Shown here: one piece after another, positions 11,501 to 20,779 of the stretch
Layout: each line of letters starts with the position of its first letter
Numbering within the stretch: the stretch's first letter is position 1
Translations under genes and position numbers: made by a program
The notes under the pieces: generated by a model
What the model saw: the letters and a program-made list of their open reading frames with translations, nothing else
What the model was told of the DNA's origin: nothing
Database searches by the model: none
Assembly: GCA_026929865.2 (NCBI GenBank)
Contig: CM049410.1
Span: forward strand, 19,244,001-19,308,000
Length of the DNA stretch: 64,000 nucleotides
Direction: 5' to 3'
DNA from: Hyperoplus lanceolatus
Taxonomy: Eukaryota > Chordata > Actinopteri > Uranoscopiformes > Ammodytidae

Positions 11501-14437
11501 GTGGAATTTATAGCAAGACTGTCCAATCACACCGCATTAATTGCAGTGTCAAGGAGGCTACTGGTCCCAACCAAGTAAACAGCTGACATGTAATGTTGGC
11601 CCCCCTAAAACAATGATTTAACATTTTTATATTCTGCTTTTTGAATGGATAACACAAACAAGATAGAAAGTATTTAATCACTTGTCACATGCTAGTAAGT
11701 TGCTGTTTATCTTTACACAGTAGCTGATTACCCATTTCTTTTTATGCTTAGCTTAGTTAGCTTGCTTCATATTTATACATTCATTCCAACAGTAACAATA
11801 TCCTCAACGTGAAAATGCAAACAATGTTCGACAAACAGTATGTCAGACTTTAATTCATGAAATAGACCTAGCCACACTTTTTTTTGGAAACTCTCTTGAC
11901 ATCAGTTTAGTAATTGGGGAATTTAATTATGTTTATTGCTGGCTTCTGCTGCAAAAGCTGACTTTCTTTATATTTATCAAGCTTTAGATTCAGATTTATA
12001 CAAAAAAAATTGATTCCTACATAACCCTCATAAAAACAAAATCATATGGACCCAGGAAGCATTTTCTCTCAAGCAGCTAAAAAGCATACAACTAAGACTT
12101 CAAAATCACATTACATGTTGACAGAAGAAAAGAGAGAATCCTTGACGCTTTTATGCCTGAGAAATAATAGTGGCAATGAAAAGTTAGCCCGAGATTGGAA
12201 AATGAAATCCTTGAAGGAAAAAAAGGAACACCATTAAACACTGCTGCTGGAACATTGAAAAGTCTTCAGTGCAGGGAGAATAGGTGACGAAGCAAACAAA
12301 ATAATCACGATACAGCAATAAGAAAAGCACTAAATTGAATCTGCGAGATGCTGCATGTCTCTTCTTGTCATGATACACAATAGCTACCTAATAGTTTCTT
12401 CACATTAATATATTGAGATGGAAGCTTCCATGTGGTTGTACAAATTGCACAGTAGGTATATAAAACAAATCAGTAGGTCAAGCTATCAAGCAATGCACTA
12501 TGAAAACTATTAATGTACACAAACAACAGATACATTTAAAACAAATTCTGTCCATAATAATGATATCTTTCCAGTGTATAATGTGTCTTGATAATGTATC
12601 ATCAGCAACAACACTCTATGCACTTTATTGTAAAGATAAATATCAGCAAGATCTCCCCATCATTCACTGACTACTGAGTGATGCTGTTTCCTCCCCAAAT
12701 ATTCCCCCTGGATATTTACAGATAGACTCCACTGAATGGTATATTCTTTCATTTATTTGTACAGTTTCACCTCTCTGAGTGCAGGCAGATTGGATTGTTA
12801 TGACGATATAGCTGCAGAGACAACAGTCAACACCTGTACGGCAGCCTATTTGAATGAGACCATCGTTTTTAATCAGGCAGCAGGTGTGATATCCAGAGGA
12901 GAAGACATGCAATTCCTGATGTATAGTATATGTGGATATTGTCATCCTGCTGAGAGTGCAGTTACCGTAATGTCACAAGAAACTAAATAAAGATCTTTCT
13001 TCGCTCATGGTTGCCATAGCAATTTGTGGAGGAAAAAAAACAAACTTATAGAATTATTGCAATTTTGAATCCGCGGGGGGTGACCAGGACACTGTGCCCT
13101 CGGAAAAATCAAAGGCTTAGCCAATAATAGTTCAGCAGTAATGTTGCGGTTCAAAGTGGCAAAGCATGAGCAGAATCAATTTGCAGATGAAGAAGTTTAA
13201 CTCACATCTGGGAAGAAACTGAAAGTTATTATTCATATAGTAATTCTCTATAGTAATTCTTCTTTGATGGGCTTGCTGGTGGGGTCGCAAAATTAGAAAT
13301 AACACTTTGCTGAAACAGATATTGGTCCTAATTGAGACATCGATTTTACTTAGTGTTAATGAGCCAGTTTTCTCCTAAATGTTGACACCTTATTATGTTG
13401 CTTCATTTGAATTCTTATCTCATTTTGTTGTGCCTCTCCTGCCACCCTACCAAATGGCACAAATGTGCGACGCAAATGTCTTGCAATAGTTTGTCCTTGC
13501 CATAAAAATAATGCCTTGGATATTTGAAAGTGTAATACTGAAGAAGAAGATGTGAGAAACATGCTAAACCTGCTGAAAAATTAAGATATTCTAAGGCAAG
13601 TGTAATATAACAGTGTGTAATATAAAAAGGAAAAACCTAATCTCTGCAGCCTTAATACTGCAGTTTAATTGAATAATTTTACATGTTTTTGTTTTGATTG
13701 ATAGCTTGATTTTAAAACAAATCATGAATGAGTGAAACATCTTATTAACAGCCAGCACTGCTCAACAGGTGGCTACTCAGTTATATCATCCTAAAATGCA
13801 CTGACCATCTCTTCCTCTAGTCCGGGTCCAACTGTCATAACTTGCAGTCTTAATAATAATTGCATCTCACAACTGTTGGACAAGTTTGTCGACAGCAGTG
13901 TTTTTCGGTGTCAGTCACAGTCCTAGTGGGTTACACAAATGCCAAAGGCTAAAATCCTCACAGCTACAGTACAGGCTCTGCTGGTAGAGTTGCAGCTTCA
14001 AAACTGAGAAAACTATATTTTCTGATATCACAATTTGTATATGATAATGTGTACCTCGTCAGAGAACTGTACACACTGACACTATGTGACAAGTCGACAC
14101 AATATATAACCAAAGAACCAGCGCAGGCAATAATCAATGATGTAGATGATGTTTTTTTGTATGTCTTTCTGTCCCACAAATTACATTTAAATTCATTAAA
14201 TTACATTAAAATCTTTTAACACTGTCCGTTCAAGTCAAGTCAAAGTTAATTTACATAACACATTTGAAAAACCTAAGTTGACCAAATTAGCATATACAAT
14301 GCAGTTATTAACTTGACAGGTAGGCTAATCAACTTATGTTTGGCAGGAACAAAATACTCACGAGTGCCATCAAAGTGGTTTGCAATTGACTCCAAGAAGG
14401 TGTTCTGTGGAGCAAGGAGACCCTTCATCACAGGCAT
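1641..14437 (-). CDS. kcnh4: ELK-type voltage-gated potassium channel KCNH4 (5' nine exons; 3' end off window)
   Basis: Pore-forming subunit of an EAG/ELK voltage-gated potassium channel of the plasma membrane, mainly neuronal in vertebrates. Nine exons join in frame: 14437-14362, 10198-9965, 9673-9542, 9386-9253, 8362-8110, 6272-6115, 2730-2523, 2134-1940 and 1840-1641, giving 1590 bp or 530 codons. The start [15 protein letters not shown] is the conserved ELK N terminus. In order the sequence shows the PAS domain (exons 1-3), a variable linker (exon 4), S1 and S2 (exons 5-6), S3 (exon 6), a voltage sensor with repeated Arg ([13 protein letters not shown]), S5, the selectivity filter SVGFGN, S6 and a C-linker ending near NGINANE. 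The rest of the C-linker, the cNBD homology domain and the C-terminal tail are missing because the window ends. It lies about 3 kb downstream of hcrt in the same orientation, as in human. KCNH4 is preferred over KCNH8 because of that neighbour and the sequence; the a/b copy cannot be decided. Confidence 0.95.
1940..2134 (-). CDS. kcnh4: kcnh4 exon 8 (pore loop and start of S6)
   Basis: The acceptor is ATCCACCAG|GCTGG and the donor is ATGGGGG|GTGAGT. It encodes the turret ([18 protein letters not shown]) with a potential N-glycosylation site NST, the pore helix and filter ([15 protein letters not shown]), and the start of S6 ([11 protein letters not shown]). Confidence 0.96.
2439..2511. repeat. 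(AC)n microsatellite beside kcnh4 exon 7 donor
   Basis: This is about 36 uninterrupted AC units. On the transcribed strand it is a GT tract that begins about 11 bases inside the intron following exon 7. Confidence 0.98.
2523..2730 (-). CDS. kcnh4: kcnh4 exon 7 (S4 voltage sensor and S5)
   Basis: The acceptor is CTTGTCCAG|ACCTC and the donor is GACATAG|GTGAGC. It encodes [20 protein letters not shown] (S4), then [20 protein letters not shown] and [15 protein letters not shown] (S5). The intron donor is followed within 12 bases by a long GT repeat. Confidence 0.96.
2831..5755. mobile_element. 2.9 kb fold-back DNA transposon with TTAA target site (non-autonomous)
   Basis: The two ends are inverted copies: AGCTATAGTGCATAACTT at the left and AGCTACAGTGCGTAACTT read inward from the right. 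Each is flanked by TTAA (2827-2830 and 5756-5759). Inversion continues through long subterminal arms. A GC-rich stretch with repeated GTTGAGGGGGAGGAGAC at 2900-2975 is mirrored at 5340-5440. The motif around TTACATCCGGTTTAGTGAT at 3210 is mirrored at 5070-5095. The right arm carries about 240 bp more than the left. No transposase reading frame was found inside. TTAA flanks suggest piggyBac- or Kolobok-type mobilisation; the superfamily is inferred. It sits in the kcnh4 intron between exons 6 and 7. Confidence 0.8.
6115..6272 (-). CDS. kcnh4: kcnh4 exon 6 (S2 end and S3)
   Basis: The acceptor is CTTTTCAG|ATATC and the donor is ACCGTG|GTACGT. It encodes [18 protein letters not shown] and the S3 segment ([20 protein letters not shown]), finishing with NITV in phase 0. 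The Asp pair typical of EAG-family S2 and S3 is retained. Confidence 0.95.
7008..7503. mobile_element. MITE-like element with AGACCCYGTTTCCA inverted termini
   Basis: The left end AGACCCCGTTTCCA and the right end, read inward, AGACCCTGTTTCCA match, with partial similarity further in (GATCRGATCAC motifs and a TTAAC stretch). The element is 496 bp with no reading frame. It resembles a common fish hAT-like non-autonomous family. A target duplication is not clear (GGGTG-like sequence on both sides). It lies in the kcnh4 intron between exons 5 and 6. Confidence 0.65.
8110..8362 (-). CDS. kcnh4: kcnh4 exon 5 (S1 and start of S2)
   Basis: The acceptor is CTTTCAG|AGTGT and the donor is CTCG|GTATGA. 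It encodes [17 protein letters not shown], then S1 ([18 protein letters not shown]), a short S1-S2 loop with [14 protein letters not shown], and the start of S2 (IAVEMLFIL). Confidence 0.95.
8363..9252. other. kcnh4 intron 4: no gene content besides MITE copy 1
   Basis: Outside the MITE the intron shows only a short CAT run near 8529-8546 and ordinary AT-rich sequence. Confidence 0.6.
8585..8941. mobile_element. TTAA-flanked fold-back MITE, copy 1
   Basis: This is one of three relatives (the others are at 40220 and 54302). It shares GGAGTCAGCGATT near the left end, CAGAATGCTTGTTGTCAAAA, and the central CCAGTGTTAATACACAG and GTAAACGGGAATGTTGCTAG. The right half is a diverged inversion of the left half (TTTACAGAGCCTA near 8797). 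Right TTAA is at 8942-8945; the left terminus has decayed. Confidence 0.75.
9253..9386 (-). CDS. kcnh4: kcnh4 exon 4 (PAS to S1 linker)
   Basis: The acceptor is TTCTCACAG|GAATG and the donor is CCAAT|GTGAGT. It encodes a polar linker with [18 protein letters not shown] and a basic end ([17 protein letters not shown]). Length and phase bridge exons 3 and 5 exactly (134 bp, ending in phase 0). It is less conserved than its neighbours and was placed by frame and position. Confidence 0.88.
9542..9673 (-). CDS. kcnh4: kcnh4 exon 3 (end of PAS domain)
   Basis: The acceptor is TTCCTCAG|GAAAT and the donor is GATG|GTAAGG. It encodes [19 protein letters not shown] and FLLSFKDV, the last PAS strands. 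After that the sequence becomes variable ([15 protein letters not shown]). Confidence 0.95.
9965..10198 (-). CDS. kcnh4: kcnh4 exon 2 (PAS domain core)
   Basis: The acceptor is CTTGCAG|ACAGC and the donor is AATG|GTGAGG. It encodes the core of the PAS domain, including [22 protein letters not shown] and EVCFYRKNG, which match EAG/ELK PAS domains. The first two bases complete a His codon started in exon 1. Confidence 0.95.
10199..14361. other. kcnh4 intron 1: no exon seen, one dispersed repeat
   Basis: This 4.2 kb intron separates the conserved first coding exon from the PAS core. Apart from the dispersed repeat at 10558-10775, I see AT-rich sequence with only short, unrelated open frames. 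Confidence 0.6.
10558..10775. repeat. Dispersed fish repeat, copy 1
   Basis: It is homologous to 16335-16520. Both contain CTTTTATCCAAAGC, then ATGAAGGTACAAACTCAGAA and CAGCAAGAATC, AATAAGCCAAAC and CAAAGTGCCA in the same order. The opening resembles a very common fish repeat (gctgatgcttttatccaaagc). The class is uncertain. Confidence 0.75.
14362..14437 (-). CDS. kcnh4: kcnh4 coding exon 1 (N-terminal cap of PAS domain)
   Basis: This exon encodes [20 protein letters not shown] and then HFDGT, the highly conserved ELK N-terminal cap. The donor is C|GTGAGT and the exon ends in phase 1. The reading frame stays open upstream of the ATG to a GTG near 14500, but conservation of MPVMKG fixes the start at 14437. 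Confidence 0.93.
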
Positions 14438-14783
14438 CTTGGACTTAATTAAGAAGAGGCTGCAGACAATCAGAGGGAACAGCTTCCAGTAGTTTGTCAC
14501 CGTTCCACAATATTCGAATGGAGTGAGACTGAGTTGTTTCTATTCTATGCTGGAAAGAGGAAACTACCGACTTGCATGGAACAAAAAAAATCCTTCTTCT
14601 GAAGGTGCTGTGGTTCTCTACAGTTTCTCTCTCAATACTGGCTCGTTAGCTTTCAGGTTAGGCTTGTGCATCGCTCTGCTCTCAGCACTGCTCCAGTATC
14701 ACAGCCAGTGAAGCCTCAGCTTTTTTCTTCAGTCAGTCTAACTCCACTTAACCATGGTTCCTGCCATCTCAGAGACCCCTGCT

Positions 14784-14785
<2 letters not shown>

Positions 14786-14845
<60 letters not shown>
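14786..14845. repeat. (CT)n microsatellite upstream of kcnh4
   Basis: Thirty CT units lie about 350 bp upstream of the kcnh4 start codon. On the kcnh4 sense strand this is a GA tract that may lie in the 5' UTR or the proximal promoter. Confidence 0.97.
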
Positions 14846-14848
<3 letters not shown>

Positions 14849-15434
14849 GTGTCTCGTTCACATGCACTCACACACAAGCCTGAACCATCCCCCATTATTC
14901 GCACACTGTGTAGTCATCAATTATCTTTTTTCAACTTCTCTTTTTCTCACACAATCCCTGCATCCTCCTCCCTGTTCATTTCACAGGTAAGCTATTAGAA
15001 ATTCACTGTCTTCGGTCTTATTCACTGTCTTCCCCTCTGCGTCTTTTCTGAAACTCCTAATTGGGAGGGGAAGGATGCTGTTCAGCTGATCATAAATTGA
15101 TTGTATAGAAAGAGTGTGTGTGGTCCACCAGCAAATGCCTGGTTAATATTTGAACTATGCCAGCCACCCAACAGATTATCAATTTATTTATTTATTTATT
15201 TATTTAATACATTTTTATTATTACTTTTTCTAAATGTATACTGATGAATGAAGCACTCCTTCCTAATTCATCTAAGTGAATAGATAAATTCCCAGGCATT
15301 CACTGGTGACTGATGCCAGTAACGGACCCTGTAATCATGGCATTTGAGACATTGATTGATGTAAAACTGTATACTATGCCTTTGTACACTGTTACTCTCC
15401 CCAGCAGATATAACAAAGAAAGTGCGTGTTTGTT

Positions 15435-15438
<4 letters not shown>

Positions 15439-15512
<74 letters not shown>
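15439..15512. repeat. (TG)n microsatellite
   Basis: About 37 TG units lie in the kcnh4-hcrt spacer. A short TTTA run also occurs at 15184-15205. Confidence 0.97.
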
Positions 15513-15516
<4 letters not shown>

Positions 15517-16334
15517 TGGAAATAAAGAGAGCCTCAGAATGTATTTTGTAAGTATATATTGGTTGCTGGGGATACTTGGAAAATACAATGTTTATACATC
15601 TTTGGTGTCTGAAGATTATTTCCATAGATGTATATGGAGGTCAGGTGCCAGGGGAATTAAATGCAGCACTTTCCAAGCACTGGCTCAATGACACTGCTGA
15701 GCGTAATACTGGTGAGCAGCTTGAAGGATGTACCAGCCTACCGTTGACATCAACAAACACTCCCAAGCACACACACACACACACACCCTTTCTGAAAGAC
15801 ATAGAACATAAGCCTTAATGTACGCATAAAACCCTGCCAAAACAAAACCATATGGGAGTGTTAAAAAGTTGTGCACACACGTTAGTCAGGGCAAAAAGAA
15901 GTGATGGCAGAAATGTTTTATATCTATTCTTGCAAACCACGCACAAGGCATCCTTTTGAATTGGCTATCATCTGTATCAAGCCTTATCACTACCTGTCTC
16001 ACTTCTTGTGATCGTCTTTTCATTCCCACACTGGGATGGGTTCCTAAGAGACAAGAAAAAACTGGGTGTAATTTTAGTTGTATGTTTAATTCTTACTTGT
16101 TGTAGAGATCTATGTCCACTGTTTATCAAAACTGACATTTAGATTCTACTAACTAACTAATTAATGGCACAATAATTTAAATATGGGGGCACTAAGGCAT
16201 GTTAAATATAATTGTGTTGTTTGGAGTCATACTTGAAGCTCTAACAAGTCCAGAGCGGCTTTCGATACCCTCACACCGAAATAAGAGGCATGAGAGCCTG
16301 TTGAAGGGCTGATGTATATTGTTTGTATTATATG

Positions 16335-16520
16335 ATTACATGTCATTTAGCTGACACTTTTATCCAAAGCAACTTCCAATGTGCCATGAAGGTACAAACT
16401 CAGAACAGCAAGAATCTCATAAGTACCTTTGCTTCAAATAAGCCAAACTACAAAGTGCCATATGTAAGTGTCACGTGTATGTCCAATTTGTTTTTGTATA
16501 GCCATTATTTTCTTAGCTGA
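16335..16520. repeat. Dispersed fish repeat, copy 2
   Basis: Second copy of the repeat at 10558, with the same order of shared blocks and the same orientation. It is diverged, with an internal deletion near 16378. Confidence 0.75.
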
Positions 16521-17256
16521 AGTGCAGTCCGTATGTAAGATTTCAGCTGTCTTGATGTCAATGTATATTTTACTGTAATGTAATGTAATATTTTTGTACC
16601 TATTTGAGATCTGAAAAAAAAGATTGTTTGATTGATTTATTGAAGTAAAGCGAAGTGTAAAAGAATGTCCGTGACAGTTGTTCTCTGCATTTGGTAAACA
16701 GCATTGTTATAGTCAATGGCACATGCAAAGGGCATTTTGTTTTTGCACTATTTTGATGTAACTATTCAGTCTTTTTTTCAGTAGATCTTACTAGAATAAA
16801 ATAACAACAAGGAACATTAGAGAAAGGCTCAGTGTATACGGTGTGTGGCCGATGAGTGAAATGTGAAGCAGGTGAGAAGATATATGGTAGGAATGGTTTT
16901 CAAAAGCTGATGATGGGGGCATCTGGTGGAAGGTTTGAAGATGGCAGGAGCTGTGAGAAACCTGAACAGTGTGAGTTGGTGGCTGCAGGAAGAGACATGA
17001 GAGCCACAAACCATGATAAAACCTAGTGCATAAAAAAACCTAGACACTCCCTTTTTTCCCCAAAAAAATCAAATAACCCTCCGTTCAGCAAAAATAAATG
17101 ATAACCCTTTTTTTGCACTTTGTCAAATCTTTCAATGATTTGATGTATAGCTGACAGATTTTGAGCACTTTCTTTAAACCGAATGTAAGAAATATCTAGC
17201 ACTAAAACTAGACAACCCTCCTGAGAATGATTTAAGAAACCATCAGCTTCATATTT

Positions 17257-17262
17257 TTTATT
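17257..17262 (-). promoter_or_regulatory. hcrt: Candidate polyadenylation signal AATAAA of hcrt
   Basis: AATAAA on the minus strand lies about 230 bases after the hcrt stop codon, a plausible length for a short 3' UTR. The cleavage site was not identified. Confidence 0.5.
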
Positions 17263-17490
17263 ACACCACAGGACAGTTTCTATGTATGTACAATATTACA
17301 CATTTTTCTTATGTTATCTGACAGGCAAATGCAAATAACATTTAAAAAAGGCACAGTGCAAAGAAAATCACAAAAATAGTTTCTAACATGAGCAAAGAAT
17401 ACGCTTTCTTGTGTAACATAACACTCGCAAAATGTGTGTGATTTTTCTATCTATAGATTTCCAACAAAGTCCCAGTGTGCTTATAGCCTA

Positions 17491-17823
17491 CTATGAGGTA
17501 TTTAGCTTGGTCCAGTCATTGCTCTGCTCTTCAGTCCTCTTCCCCATAGTCAGAATCCCTGCTGCTTGGTTCCTAGAGCCGTGGAGGAGTTGACGCAGTC
17601 GGTTCTGTAGGCGGTCCTCCTCTTCAGCCCGTTTGCCCAGAGTGAGGATACCTGCAGCGGTATCGCCCGTGAACTCACCGCCCGATATCCTACTGCCTGG
17701 GCCCCGACACAGCAGCATGTAGAGGGGACAGGAATGAGACGGTTGTCTGCAGCACTCGGGCATCCTGTGAGCATCGCAGGCCAGCTGGGACAGTAGCAAC
17801 ATCAAAACCAGAGCCAGGACTTT
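17491..17823 (-). CDS. hcrt: hcrt coding exon 2 (orexin-A and orexin-B)
   Basis: The acceptor region reads TTTGTCCAGCAG|AAAGTC. A second possible AG three bases earlier would start the exon at 17826 and add one Gln. The exon encodes the signal-peptide core, orexin-A, GKR, orexin-B, GKR, a tail ending DWTKLNTS and a TAG stop at 17493-17491. Confidence 0.95.
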   Translation of the reverse strand, partial: KVLALVLMLLLSQLACDAHRMPECCRQPSHSCPLYMLLCRGPGSRISGGEFTGDTAAGILTLGKRAEEEDRLQNRLRQLLHGSRNQAAGILTMGKRTEEQSNDWTKLNTS

Positions 17824-18894
17824 CTGCTGGACAAATAAAGAGTATTGACATTACACAAGGATGCAATCTGTAGACCTGAAAAGCTACAAAAAGTGACTCA
17901 AAGAAATGTATTAATGTTATTACAATGATGCAGACATATTTTCTATATATACTGTACATAATAAAACCCTTACCTTTAGTCAAGGATACATCAGAATCAC
18001 AATGGCCAACTGTTATGATAATAGTGCTGAGTACAATGATTTATCCAACGCGTAAATGAAATGAATCACTGCAAACTAAAATGTCATACCGACATGTATC
18101 GCGTATACATGCTCAAACTCAAATTCTAAAAGATATACGTATTACACGAAGAAAGCAATCCCAATCCAAAAGAATGCACTCTATTTTGTAAAGTTCATAT
18201 GATTGAAAATGCTTTCTATTGGCATAGCCATGGCCATGGCTCAGCAATCTTTCTAAAATCCTAGACAAATTGTTTTATTTGTTTATTTTTATTGATACAG
18301 ATATATAAGGACATACAGTAGATGCACATATAACACAGGCTTATTAGCAGACCATCTTTAGACACAATTAGTCATAGAAAATAAAAATTACAATGGGTGA
18401 AAGGTAAATTACTATGCATGTATGTGTCTTTTTTAAATAAATATCGATCCTCTAAAGAGAGAAGAATCCCTTGAGTCCTACAGTTGTTCATAAATGCAAC
18501 TCATTAACTGTGATTTTTATCATGTGAAACTGCTTCTTTGGATCTCTGTGACAAGGTGAAACAATGTGAGGGAGAAAACACTCTACTGTAAATATTCATA
18601 ACAATCCAACAATTATTATTATATATGACCTAAACAATTTCCTCAAAAACAATTTTTGTTTTCCCAAAAATATGTAAGTCAGTGGTTTTCATGAGGCCAA
18701 CAGAAAGATGTACACAGAAGTAGACAGATGTAGCAGCAAACAAACTGATTAATTACTAACCACGCTTTCTCAACTTGAATATGCAATGTCAAACAAATTG
18801 CACACATATTTTCAAGCAAAACTACAAACTTAAGCCGTCTTACCCTGTTAGACGTGTCAATCCCTTTGTGGAAGTTGGTGGGCGACCTAGACAT
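17491..18894 (-). CDS. hcrt: Orexin/hypocretin neuropeptide precursor (prepro-orexin)
   Basis: Precursor of orexin-A and orexin-B, secreted hypothalamic neuropeptides that act on orexin receptors to control arousal and feeding. Exon 1 (18894-18844) encodes 17 residues ending TSNR; exon 2 (17823 or 17826 to 17491) encodes the rest, giving 127 or 128 aa. A long n-region is followed by a signal peptide core (VLALVLMLLLSQLACDA). Orexin-A starts near MPECCRQ, has four cysteines (CC, SHSC, MLLC) and ends AAGILTL-GKR. Orexin-B is exactly 28 residues between the two KR sites, LQNRLRQLLHGSRNQ then AAGILTM-GKR. In both, Gly serves as amide donor and KR as the cleavage site. A 17-residue tail follows the second GKR. 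A short first coding exon and a single intron match the mammalian gene. It lies tandem with kcnh4, as in human 17q21. Confidence 0.97.
17827..18843. other. hcrt: hcrt intron 1
   Basis: About 1 kb of AT-rich intron with no further coding sequence or recognised element. It separates the short first coding exon from the peptide exon. Confidence 0.85.
18844..18894 (-). CDS. hcrt: hcrt coding exon 1
   Basis: This exon encodes MSRSPTNFHKGIDTSNR from the ATG at 18894, ending with donor AACAGG|GTAAGA in phase 0. The start is preferred because it is the first ATG about 65 bp downstream of a TATA box and it reads into exon 2 in frame. Confidence 0.88.
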
Positions 18895-18957
18895 CTTCTG
18901 TCTTCTGTGAAGGGGACGCGTCTGATCTTATTATCTCCTCAGAGGGAGAACACAAGT

Positions 18958-18967
18958 CTTTTATATT
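18958..18967 (-). promoter_or_regulatory. hcrt: hcrt TATA box
   Basis: The minus strand reads AATATAAAAG about 65 bp upstream of the hcrt ATG, which puts transcription start near 18930 and leaves a short 5' UTR (inferred). Confidence 0.75.
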
Positions 18968-19024
18968 GTTTGTTGATATCCACACGTCATCTTGACGTCT
19001 AACACATTTTTTCGTTTTTTCCGG

Positions 19025-19110
19025 ACCTTGCTCATTAATAGGGTTGACTAAAGCTCACTGTCATTAATTAGGAACCTTTGGCAGATCATCTCCTAGGCAC
19101 TTGTCTGGCC
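19025..19110. promoter_or_regulatory. Candidate hcrt proximal regulatory block (homeodomain-like TAATTA cluster)
   Basis: Sequences TCATTAATAGG and CATTAATTAGG lie within 50 bases of each other and within about 120 bp of the TATA box, with TGACTAAAGCTCACTGTC between them. TAATTA cores are typical homeodomain sites, and hcrt neurons are specified by LIM-homeodomain factors. Function is inferred only. Confidence 0.35.
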
Positions 19111-19603
19111 TTTTGACAAAGTGCAGATATTTCTTTGTGTCCGGATGCCAAAGGTGTATAATGACATTCCATTATAACGAGTGGTGAAGGACATAAGTCA
19201 ATTAGCTAATGTTCTATGAAATGAATGTAGAACAAGCCTGGATACCTTTTTCTCAGTTATAATAACAAGCTCATTGTAAATTCATGATGATGAGGTTCTA
19301 TGGGCTTTATTCACTCGTACAAAAGATGCCTACAGACACATTAGGGACAGGTGTGTGTATAGGGACAATCTCCTAAATCAACAAATCAGGAGAAATTAAA
19401 TCGCCTAACTTTTATATTGTTTTTCATTTTTTATGACAATGAACGGCCTACTTCTTGTTAATGGATAAGAAAATAATTTTAGATCAACAGAATGAGGAGT
19501 GTGTTACAGTGCATCAAAGGAAATCACCAAAGTATTCTGAAGCTTTATCGATTGCTTTTGATTCGCAGTGAAAGAGGCTTTCAAAATGCTCCTAAGAGAT
19601 AGC

Positions 19604-20157
19604 GATGGTGTCATGATCCTGCCTGGGCCTCTTTGCCTCTGTTTTGTTTTTTGCCCTTTCTGCTTGTCTGGTTTATTGCAGGTTTGTAGCAGGTGTGTGG
19701 GAGTCAGTTCAAGCACTCACAGCTGCCAGCAATCACCAATCTACCGCCCTTCATATACCCGGCCCGACCTTCCAGATGCTGCCAGATTCTAGTTTCAGTT
19801 CACGCAGTCAGTAGCTCTAGCTCTCTTTACCTACCTGTTGCAGCTCCGTTTGTATTTTTTGCCTCGTACTCATTTTTGTTGTTTTTCCTGCCACAGCTCT
19901 CCCGGTCTGACTCCCCCATCGGCTCCAACCTGCACCAGCGAGCACTTCTCCCCCGGACTCCTCTGCCCGCCTGCTCTGGTTTGCTCTCGCCCAAGCCCCT
20001 GGACATTCTCCGGTGCTCTCTCCCTGGAACCCTCCCAGGACAGCTGGATTTCCCCCTGGATCCCAACCCAACCCCGAGCTGATTCTTGTTCAATCAACCT
20101 TCTTAAACTGTTACTGTCTCCGCGCCTGTGTCCTCCCTGTCCAACCGTAACAGATGG
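19604..20157. mobile_element. Solo LTR with 5-bp target-site duplication
   Basis: The LTR body at 19609-20152 (544 bp) starts TGTCATGATCC and ends ACCGTAACA. It is bounded by a perfect duplication GATGG (19604-19608 and 20153-20157). No internal gag or pol sequence is present, so it is the product of LTR-LTR recombination. The 5-bp duplication and TG...CA ends fit a fish Gypsy-type retrotransposon. Long open frames across it (for example 19693-20082) are not host genes. It lies about 640 bp upstream of the hcrt TATA box. Confidence 0.88.
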
Positions 20158-20779
20158 CTCTTCAAATCCAAATCATTTCACTTCCTGTCATTTTCTGAAC
20201 CACCAAATTTAAAACGTTTTCAGCAAAAATATCAGTCAAGGCACTGATTGAAACATTGTCAAATACCGTTAAAACCCATTTGCACGTATGCTTATTTAAG
20301 ACATTTCAAAAGGAATGAACGAGAGGAGACGAGATGAACAATGAAGCCAGTTTTAATGGGCCACTTAAAGAGGAGCGCTTACAGAATCCACACTTCACTT
20401 TGCAGTGAAACACATGTCAAGTTATTGGTTGACCCTGGTGTTGTGGTGCTAAACTGTAATTCACTCATTTCCGTTCCCACATGCACTGGTAGTCCTGATC
20501 TGCACCACTGAACAACAGCTGTCAAATCACTGTAATACGTGGAAGTAATGTTAAAAAAAAAAGAATCAGAATATCAATAGAACTAACGACAATTAGTATA
20601 ATATCGATCATTAACGCCTGTGTCTGCAATCACTTTTCTTTAGCAATATATGTTCCTTTTTTCTCGTACACTTTACACACACTTTACATCTATATTGACT
20701 TTATATTGTGTTATTATCACTGACAGCAGTACCATGTTCCGCTTGACCTTTCGACCTCTAAACAGGCAGGGTCAGATAT

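Larger units (their letters stand above)
14438..17490. other. Spacer between hcrt and kcnh4: presumed kcnh4 5' UTR/promoter and hcrt 3' end
   Basis: No coding exon was seen. The first few hundred bases on the right of the kcnh4 start are likely 5' UTR and promoter, but no TATA box stands out. They are followed by CT and TG microsatellites and a dispersed repeat. Confidence 0.55.

Noticed and set aside
14438-14500. In-frame upstream extension of kcnh4 with GTG near 14500
   Set aside because: GTG is not a plausible vertebrate start here, and the conserved ELK N terminus begins at MPVMKG.
19693-20212. Open frames of 124-129 codons, both strands
   Set aside because: They lie almost entirely inside the solo LTR, and compositional bias (Pro/Ser/Leu-rich) explains them.
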